DNA from: Chitinophagaceae bacterium
GTDB lineage: Bacteria > Bacteroidota > Bacteroidia > Chitinophagales > Chitinophagaceae
DNA length: 64,000 nt
Assembly (NCBI GenBank): GCA_024508725.1
Contig: JANINS010000003.1
Location: 310,001 to 374,000, forward strand
Reading direction: 5' to 3'
Below, piece after piece: positions 59,269 to 64,000 of this stretch. The first letter of the stretch is position 1; the number at the start of each line of letters is the position of its first letter. The position numbers and the translations under genes are program-made. Below the pieces are notes generated by a model. The model did not search any database. It was not told where the DNA came from and saw only the letters and a list, made by a program, of their open reading frames with translations.

Positions 59269-59352
59269 GGGTAGTGTAGTTTCGTTAGATAAAAATATAT
59301 AATTCTCAGCCTCAAGGGATATAGCTTTCTGAAAGCCAGACCCGCTATGACA

Positions 59353-60438
59353 TCACGCTTCCTGTCCTATCCAAACAGCTCCACCAATACTATCTCTTTT
59401 GGCTCCGGTTACAGATGATAGCGTTGTACTCTGTTCTCTCCATCTTAATATTCCCAGCAAAGCCATGATAAGGGCTTCTTTGTAGTCAACGATATTCTTT
59501 TCGGGAACGACAACTTGTATGTTCAAAGGAGAAAGATGCCCCTGTACCCTTTCGATCAAGAATTTATTGTGTGCACCGCCACCGGTGATCAAGAGTTGAC
59601 GGTTGACGGTTGACAGTTGACAGTTTTCAACAGCATTCCTGATCTGTACAGCAATGTGTTCTACGTAAGTTCTAAGGCTATCAGCAATACTTTCCTTAGG
59701 TAATAAAGGAAAAACTTCGTCTGTTCCAAACTGGTTGGCGAGTGATTTAGGATAAGGTTTAGTGTAATAACTCAATCCATTCAATTGATGCAATACATCT
59801 TCTAAAATATTACCACTCCTGGCAAGGTTTCCATCTTCATCATAATTCTTTCCAGCCCCGGCTGCCAGCATATTCAATACACGATTGGCGGCACATATGT
59901 CAAATGCAATGTATTTTTCTCCTTTCCTATAAGAGAGATTCGCTATTCCACCAATATTCAATAGCAATGGATAATCTGCAAACAGCAACTTCTCTCCCAT
60001 TGGAACGATCGGTGCACCTTGTCCACCAAAAGCCACATCTACCGCCCTAAGATCGCTCACCACATTAATTCCTGTTGTTGCAGCAATCGCTGCACCATCA
60101 CCTAACTGAGCTGTCATTTCAAGCTTGGGTGCATGAAACGTTGTATGACCATGAGATGAGATCAGTTGTACCTGGTGGTATAAATTATGCGTTTCAATAA
60201 ACCGGTTTACCTGTTCTCCCAGGTATTTTCCGAAAGCCGTATCCAATAATAAGTAATCGTATGCAGATAATTCCGTGGCTTTTTTCAGTTGTTCACTCCA
60301 TCCATTTTCAAAAGGGAAACACTCAGCCGCTTTGATCTCATAGCTCCATTTTCCGCCTATTTCGGTAAACTCAGCAAAAACGATATCCAATCCATCCAAA
60401 GAACTGCCACTCATTAAGCCAATAGCCCTATAAAACAT
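59353..60438 (-). CDS. anmK: Anhydro-N-acetylmuramic acid kinase
   Basis: 361 aa. The ASKHA-fold signatures are present: GLMSGSSLDGLDIVFAEF (P loop), SSHGHTTFHAP, QLGDGAAIAATTGINVVSDLR, GGQGAPIVPMGEKLLF, LLNIGGIANLSY, FDICAANRVLNML and ITGGGAHNKFLIERV. It phosphorylates anhydroMurNAc during peptidoglycan recycling. The segment ENCQLSTVNRQLL before ITGGGAHN is encoded by four GTCAACY heptamers and looks inserted. Its 3' end is duplicated at 57802-57915. It is divergent from upp with a 20-base dyad between. Confidence 0.94.
   Translation of the reverse strand: MFYRAIGLMSGSSLDGLDIVFAEFTEIGGKWSYEIKAAECFPFENGWSEQLKKATELSAYDYLLLDTAFGKYLGEQVNRFIETHNLYHQVQLISSHGHTTFHAPKLEMTAQLGDGAAIAATTGINVVSDLRAVDVAFGGQGAPIVPMGEKLLFADYPLLLNIGGIANLSYRKGEKYIAFDICAANRVLNMLAAGAGKNYDEDGNLARSGNILEDVLHQLNGLSYYTKPYPKSLANQFGTDEVFPLLPKESIADSLRTYVEHIAVQIRNAVENCQLSTVNRQLLITGGGAHNKFLIERVQGHLSPLNIQVVVPEKNIVDYKEALIMALLGILRWREQSTTLSSVTGAKRDSIGGAVWIGQEA
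59594..59621 (-). repeat. Four tandem GTCAACY heptamers inside anmK
   Basis: On the coding strand GTCAACT-GTCAACC-GTCAACC-GTCAACT, encoding CQLSTVNRQL. Degenerate copies of the same heptamer occur in queE. Confidence 0.8.
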
Positions 60439-60466
60439 AAATTTCCAATTACAGGTTCCAGGTTTT

Positions 60467-60486
60467 AGTTTTGACCGGCCAAAACT
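60467..60486. promoter_or_regulatory. Dyad between anmK and upp
   Basis: AGTTTTGACCGGCCAAAACT is a 20-base palindrome with one mismatched pair, centred between the divergent starts (60438 and 60505). It is a candidate operator for either gene. Confidence 0.4.
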
Positions 60487-60504
60487 ACTTTAATTAGTAC
60501 TTGT

Positions 60505-61158
60505 ATGATCGTAAACTTGAGTGAACAACATAGTCTTGTAAGCAACTGGGTATCAGAATTAAGAGACGTAAATGTGCAGGGCGACAGAATGCGTTTTCGC
60601 CGTAACCTGGAACGTATTGGAGAGATCGCTGCTTATGAGATCAGTAAAATACTTCCATACACTGAAAAAACAATTGACACTCCGCTGGGTACACATAACA
60701 GTAAAGTACTGATGGAGCAACCTGTTTTGGCTACCATCCTCAGGGCTGGTCTTCCATTGCATAATGGTATGCTGAATTATTTCGATAAAGCTGACAATGC
60801 CTTTGTTTCAGCTTATAGAAAACATGATCGTGATGGCTCTTTCGAGATTCACATGGAATACATGAGCTGCCCTAACCTGGACAATCGTATCGTTATTATC
60901 AGTGATCCGATGCTGGCAACCGGATCATCCATAGTAAAGACGATTCAACACATGAAAGACGAAGGTTCTCCTACTGAAATTCATGTAGTGGTAGCAATAG
61001 CCTGCACCGTTGGCATTGAATACATTAAACGTGAAGCCGGTGATAATGTTCGCATCTGGTGTGGCGATATTGATGATGAGCTTACCGCCAAAGGTTATAT
61101 TGTTCCCGGACTTGGCGATGCAGGTGACCTGGCTTTCGGTCCGAAGATGCAGTCTTAA
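60505..61158 (+). CDS. upp: Uracil phosphoribosyltransferase
   Basis: 217 aa. Motifs: VNLSEQHSLVSNWVSELRD, PVLATILRAGLPLHNGMLNYFD, and the PRPP-binding loop IVIISDPMLATGSSIVKTIQH, with C-terminal YIVPGLGDAGDLAFGPK, the uracil-binding GDxGDxxFG loop. It makes UMP from uracil and PRPP. The sequence is of the longer Bacteroidota UPRT type. It is divergently arranged with anmK, and a perfect-looking dyad lies 18 bases upstream of ATG. The next gene is a PorP/SprF protein. Confidence 0.95.
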   Translation: MIVNLSEQHSLVSNWVSELRDVNVQGDRMRFRRNLERIGEIAAYEISKILPYTEKTIDTPLGTHNSKVLMEQPVLATILRAGLPLHNGMLNYFDKADNAFVSAYRKHDRDGSFEIHMEYMSCPNLDNRIVIISDPMLATGSSIVKTIQHMKDEGSPTEIHVVVAIACTVGIEYIKREAGDNVRIWCGDIDDELTAKGYIVPGLGDAGDLAFGPKMQS

Positions 61159-61301
61159 CTTACCACATAGATACATAGCAACATAGACCACTAAGAAATT
61201 TGGTGGGTTTTACATTATTCTTGCGTGTGACAATTTTTAAAGTTAAAATCAGAGGCAGCGAATTTGCAGCATTTTCTTTCCTTATCTTAGACGTTTACGC
61301 C

Positions 61302-62303
61302 ATGAAGAAGACGCTGCTGCTGATATTGTTTTGTGTTTCTTTTGCTGTTTCCTATGCACAGGATCCGCATTTTTCTCAATTCTATGCATCGCCCCTTACA
61401 CTCAATCCTGCATTTGCCGGAAAGTTTGATGGTAACATTAGGGTTGCCGGGATTCATCGTAACCAATGGCCAAGTATCAACAGAGCCTACGTTACTACCA
61501 GTGCAGCCGTTGATTTCAGGATCATGCAAAGCAGGATCGCCGAAAATGATACCTGGGGTGTGGGATTGATGGGTTTTAGTGATCAGAGTTCTAATGGAGC
61601 GGTAAAGTTCAACTATGCTTCTGCAGGAACTGCTTTTCATAAAGGGCTGGATGAAGAAGGTTATCACCAGATCGGAGCTGCCTTCCAACTTACTTATGCC
61701 AACATGCTCATCAATACTGCTAATCTTAAGTTCCTGGATCAGCTTACGCCTTTTGGTTTTACCGGTGTAACCAATGAAGTGTTCAATAACTCCAGCCTTA
61801 AGAATAGTTACCTGGACTTTAATGCCGGCCTTTTGTATAATGGAAGTACTAACGATCAGAATAATTTTTATGCTGGTGTGAGCATGTATCATATTAATCG
61901 TCCGCAACAATCTTTTACCGGTGCTTACTTCATACTAAATCCACGTACAACAATACATGCAGGAGGATATTTTCCAGCAGGACAAACAGGAACTTTACAT
62001 GTTAGTGGATTGGTAAGTGTACAGGGCAAAGCTTCTGAAGCACTGATCGGTGGTGCCTATCAATTGCGGTTAACTGAAGATGAAAAACCTACCAGTGTAT
62101 ATTTTGGTGGATGGATGCGTTTGAATGATGCCATCATCCCTTATGCCGGACTTGAGTTTGGGAGCTTTCGCTTAGGTGCTTCGTATGATGTGAACACATC
62201 CAGCCTTAAAACAGCTTCTGCCAGCAGAGGTGGTATAGAGATATCGCTCATCTACATCAAAAAAGATCCGGATAGTAAAGGAATCAACTGCCCGAAATTC
62301 TAA
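61302..62303 (+). CDS. PorP/SprF-family T9SS membrane protein
   Basis: 333 aa from ATG 61302 (MKKTLLLILFCVSFAVSYAQ, signal peptide). The mature N terminus DPHFSQFYASPLTLNPAFAGKFDGNIRVAGIHRNQWPSI is the PorP/SprF hallmark. The rest is predicted as an outer-membrane beta-barrel (GVGLMGFSDQSSNGAVKFNYASAG, YFGGWMRLNDAIIPYAGLEFGSFRLGASYDVN), ending EISLIYIKK. These proteins act in T9SS secretion and often anchor partner cargo with type B sorting domains. It is alone here, not in the porK-L-M-N operon, so it is probably one of several paralogues. The frame's 34 upstream codons lack a leader and were not used. Confidence 0.93.
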   Translation: MKKTLLLILFCVSFAVSYAQDPHFSQFYASPLTLNPAFAGKFDGNIRVAGIHRNQWPSINRAYVTTSAAVDFRIMQSRIAENDTWGVGLMGFSDQSSNGAVKFNYASAGTAFHKGLDEEGYHQIGAAFQLTYANMLINTANLKFLDQLTPFGFTGVTNEVFNNSSLKNSYLDFNAGLLYNGSTNDQNNFYAGVSMYHINRPQQSFTGAYFILNPRTTIHAGGYFPAGQTGTLHVSGLVSVQGKASEALIGGAYQLRLTEDEKPTSVYFGGWMRLNDAIIPYAGLEFGSFRLGASYDVNTSSLKTASASRGGIEISLIYIKKDPDSKGINCPKF

Positions 62304-62390
62304 CCGCTTATTATGTTCTTTCCCTTGTAAACAAGATTAACACATTGCCATTTGCAGTAATAAGTATATTGCATTTATCATTTCTGCCGA

Positions 62391-62576
62391 ATGACGAAAG
62401 AAGAACACCTTATTACCCTTAGGGAGCAATACATCCGTTTAAGCCGTCAATACCTTGCACAGTTACAGGAAGGAAGATCATTAAAGGATCTTAAAGACAT
62501 GGCCAATGTTATCAAAGTGCTTGTTACAGAAATTGAACGATTGGAGCATGATCTTGATGAACAAGGTAAGGACTAA
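62391..62576 (+). CDS. Small coiled-coil-like protein, unknown
   Basis: 61 aa (MTKEEHLITLREQYIRLSRQ ... VIKVLVTEIERLEHDLDEQ). Charged heptad-like spacing of Leu suggests a single long helix or coiled coil. ATG follows a 12-base AT/C-rich stretch. There is no signal peptide or known motif. Codon use and the absence of a competing frame support a real gene, but it is short. Its stop is 16 bases from the convergent pirin gene stop. Confidence 0.6.
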   Translation: MTKEEHLITLREQYIRLSRQYLAQLQEGRSLKDLKDMANVIKVLVTEIERLEHDLDEQGKD

Positions 62577-62591
62577 TGTGCATTCACGACG

Positions 62592-63506
62592 CTAAGACAA
62601 AACCTCTGGTGGCGGTCCACCTGCTGGCTTCGATTTGTCTTGTGGTAGTGGTATGAATTCTTTATCATCATTAGGGGGCAAAATGATCCTGCCTTGTTTC
62701 CAATCTTCTTTAGCCTGTTCAATACGTTCTTTCCTGCTGCTAACAAAGTTCCACCAGATGTAACGGTCACCTACAGGCTCACCACCTAACAACATTAGTG
62801 TTGTATTTTCTTTCGCAAAGATTACAGGATCTGTCTCTTTCACAAAAACCATTAACCTTCCTTCCGGATAGGTTACACCATTCACTTCCAAGCTTCCTTT
62901 TGCGATATATACACCTCTTTCACTATGACCAGTTGGCAAACTGAAACGTGTGCCCTTTTGCAACACAACATGCAGGTAGAACATAGGTGAATGTGTATGC
63001 ACTTTACTTTGCAAGCCATAAGCATCACCTGCGATCAATCTCATCCATACTCCTTTATCAGTAAATACAGGTAACTGGTCTGCTGTATAATTAGAAAAAG
63101 AAGGAGCAGTTTCTTCATCTTTTTCGGGTAAAGCCACCCATGTTTGTATCATCTCCAGTTCACCTCCTGCCAGTACTGCAGGATCTTCGAAACGTTCGCT
63201 GTGTGCGATCCCGCTACCTGCAGTCATCCAGTTCACTTCTCCAGGTTTGATCACCTGTTCTACACCCAGGCTATCACGATGGGTTACCTTACCACCGAAT
63301 AAATAGCTTACGGTTGATAATCCTATGTGAGGATGAGGCAACACATCAAGATTACTGGTAGCAGTTGGCTGTGCATTCACCGGACCAGCATGATCCATAA
63401 ATATAAATGGACCAACCATTCTTCTTTGCCTTACCGGTAGTATTCGTTTTACGTCCATTCCCGGAGCGATAGACGCTTTACGTGGCTCGATAACAATTTC
63501 TAGCAT
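62592..63506 (-). CDS. Pirin family protein (bicupin)
   Basis: 304 aa. The N-terminal cupin has RRMVGPFIFMDHAGPV, LDVLPHPHIGLSTVSYLFGGKVTHRDSLG and MTAGSGIAHSERF, giving the pirin His/Glu metal site (HPHIG, H, S-R-F). The C-terminal cupin has SPMFYLHVVLQKGTRFSLP and GEPVGDRYIWWNFVSSRKERIEQAKEDW. Pirins include quercetinases and redox regulators; activity cannot be assigned. TATCTTTA (63511-63518, minus) is 4 bases before ATG. It is divergent from the MBL gene. Confidence 0.93.
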   Translation of the reverse strand: MLEIVIEPRKASIAPGMDVKRILPVRQRRMVGPFIFMDHAGPVNAQPTATSNLDVLPHPHIGLSTVSYLFGGKVTHRDSLGVEQVIKPGEVNWMTAGSGIAHSERFEDPAVLAGGELEMIQTWVALPEKDEETAPSFSNYTADQLPVFTDKGVWMRLIAGDAYGLQSKVHTHSPMFYLHVVLQKGTRFSLPTGHSERGVYIAKGSLEVNGVTYPEGRLMVFVKETDPVIFAKENTTLMLLGGEPVGDRYIWWNFVSSRKERIEQAKEDWKQGRIILPPNDDKEFIPLPQDKSKPAGGPPPEVLS

Positions 63507-63510
63507 ACAT

Positions 63511-63518
63511 TAAAGATA
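63511..63518 (-). promoter_or_regulatory. -7 box of the pirin gene, leaderless spacing
   Basis: TATCTTTA, 7 of 8 matches to TAnnTTTG, 4 bases before the ATG. Confidence 0.45.
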
Positions 63519-63535
63519 AGACACGTATTGCTCTA

Positions 63536-63543
63536 TATTTTTA
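63536..63543 (+). promoter_or_regulatory. -7 box of the MBL gene, leaderless spacing
   Basis: TATTTTTA, 7 of 8 matches to TAnnTTTG, 4 bases before ATG 63548. Confidence 0.4.
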
Positions 63544-63547
63544 CTGA

Positions 63548-64000
63548 ATGAATCAACCTCACCACACCAGGAATGGCTTTCAAAATCTCTCATATACACC
63601 ACAATTAACGAAAGGCTATTCAATACTTCGTGTTTTAAAAGATTTTGCAACCCGTGGCAAATCAGTGTTACCACCAAAACCGCTTCCTTCAGTAATCACG
63701 GATCTTAAAAATTATTACAGTAAAACACCTTCTGTTGTATGGTTCGGTCATTCTTCTTACCTCATCCACTGCAATGGTATTAATATTCTGGTTGATCCGG
63801 TATTCAGTGGACATGCATCACCTTTCAGCTGGTATTTAAAAGCATTTAAGGGAAGTGATATTTATAAACCAGTGCACATGCCAACGATCGATATCATGAT
63901 CATCACACATAATCATTACGATCATTTAGATAAAGACACTATAAAAGCTTTGGCATCAACAACGAAACAATTCATTATGCCATTGGGCGTGAGTAAGAAT
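63548..64000 (+). CDS. MBL-fold metallo-hydrolase, 3'-truncated by window edge
   Basis: The frame opens at ATG 63548 (MNQPHHTRNGFQNLSYTPQL) and runs off the right edge after 151 codons. The beta-lactamase-like domain starts VVWFGHSSYLIHCNGINILVDPVFSG and has the metal motif ITHNHYDHLD (H-x-H-x-D-H), with the HSS and VDPVFS pattern of the NAPE-PLD/UlaG branch. It probably hydrolyses a phosphodiester or lactone ester; the branch assignment is by motif only. It is divergent from pirin across 41 bases. Confidence 0.88.
   Translation, partial: MNQPHHTRNGFQNLSYTPQLTKGYSILRVLKDFATRGKSVLPPKPLPSVITDLKNYYSKTPSVVWFGHSSYLIHCNGINILVDPVFSGHASPFSWYLKAFKGSDIYKPVHMPTIDIMIITHNHYDHLDKDTIKALASTTKQFIMPLGVSKN

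Noticed and set aside
1-64000. Defence system, prophage, insertion sequence or biosynthetic cluster
   Set aside because: No transposase, integrase, phage structural gene, nuclease-helicase defence set, reverse transcriptase or synthase genes were seen.

Overview
The window reads as chromosomal DNA of a Bacteroidota bacterium, most likely family Chitinophagaceae. Evidence: two SusC/SusD pairs, type IX secretion (T9SS) cargo and components (type A and type B sorting domains, a PorP/SprF protein, a PorE-like TPR/beta-propeller/OmpA protein), a short primary-type sigma factor, and promoters of the Bacteroidota form TTTG-N19-TAnnTTTG (best example ahead of tRNA-Ser). The DNA is AT-rich by eye, and no phage, plasmid or transposase genes are seen.

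Layout. 1-5.1 kb: SusC-SusD-lipoprotein operon (minus). 5.2-12.6 kb: M20 dipeptidase; OsmC-DsbA-cation efflux operon; LptF/G permease with an exported superoxide dismutase; a frameshifted hypothetical gene; a START-like protein. 12.8-19.5 kb: sigma factor, membrane protein, ffh, rpsP, SRPBCC protein, LytTR regulator. 19.5-23.7 kb: tRNA-Ser with a decayed tandem copy, dinB, T9SS-B cargo, rimM. 23.8-28.4 kb: second SusD/SusC pair. 28.6-36.4 kb: folD, queE, PorE-like protein, dprA, guaB and a frameshifted DUF2339 gene. 36.6-49.8 kb: T9SS-A cargo, universal stress protein, a gene-free 1-kb stretch, M28 peptidase, esterase, elaA, response regulator, uvrA, membrane and RNA-binding proteins, trmD. 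50-64 kb: GH31, LolA-like protein, adenine deaminase, DUF4139 protein, OmpA/LamG protein, anmK, upp, PorP/SprF, pirin and a partial MBL hydrolase.

The most unusual part is 38.69-39.55 kb. It has no credible gene but is densely structured on the plus strand: C(UUCG)G and GAAA tetraloops, many local stems, four tandem modules in which GATAACA strands face each other across an internal loop, and a terminator. It looks like a large ornate noncoding RNA that I do not recognise.

A second theme is small dispersed repeats: twelve copies of a 20-base intergenic element (GTACAAGAGTGCGACGCAAC and variants), a two-hairpin element in two copies with a compensatory base change, a palindrome inserted in frame in adenine deaminase, heptamer repeats inside anmK and queE, and duplicated 3' ends of tRNA-Ser and anmK. 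A third is seven genes whose -7 box lies 3-4 bases before ATG, suggesting leaderless mRNAs. ffh, rpsP, rimM and trmD, often one operon elsewhere, are scattered over about 34 kb here. All functional calls are from reading the sequence; no database search was run.
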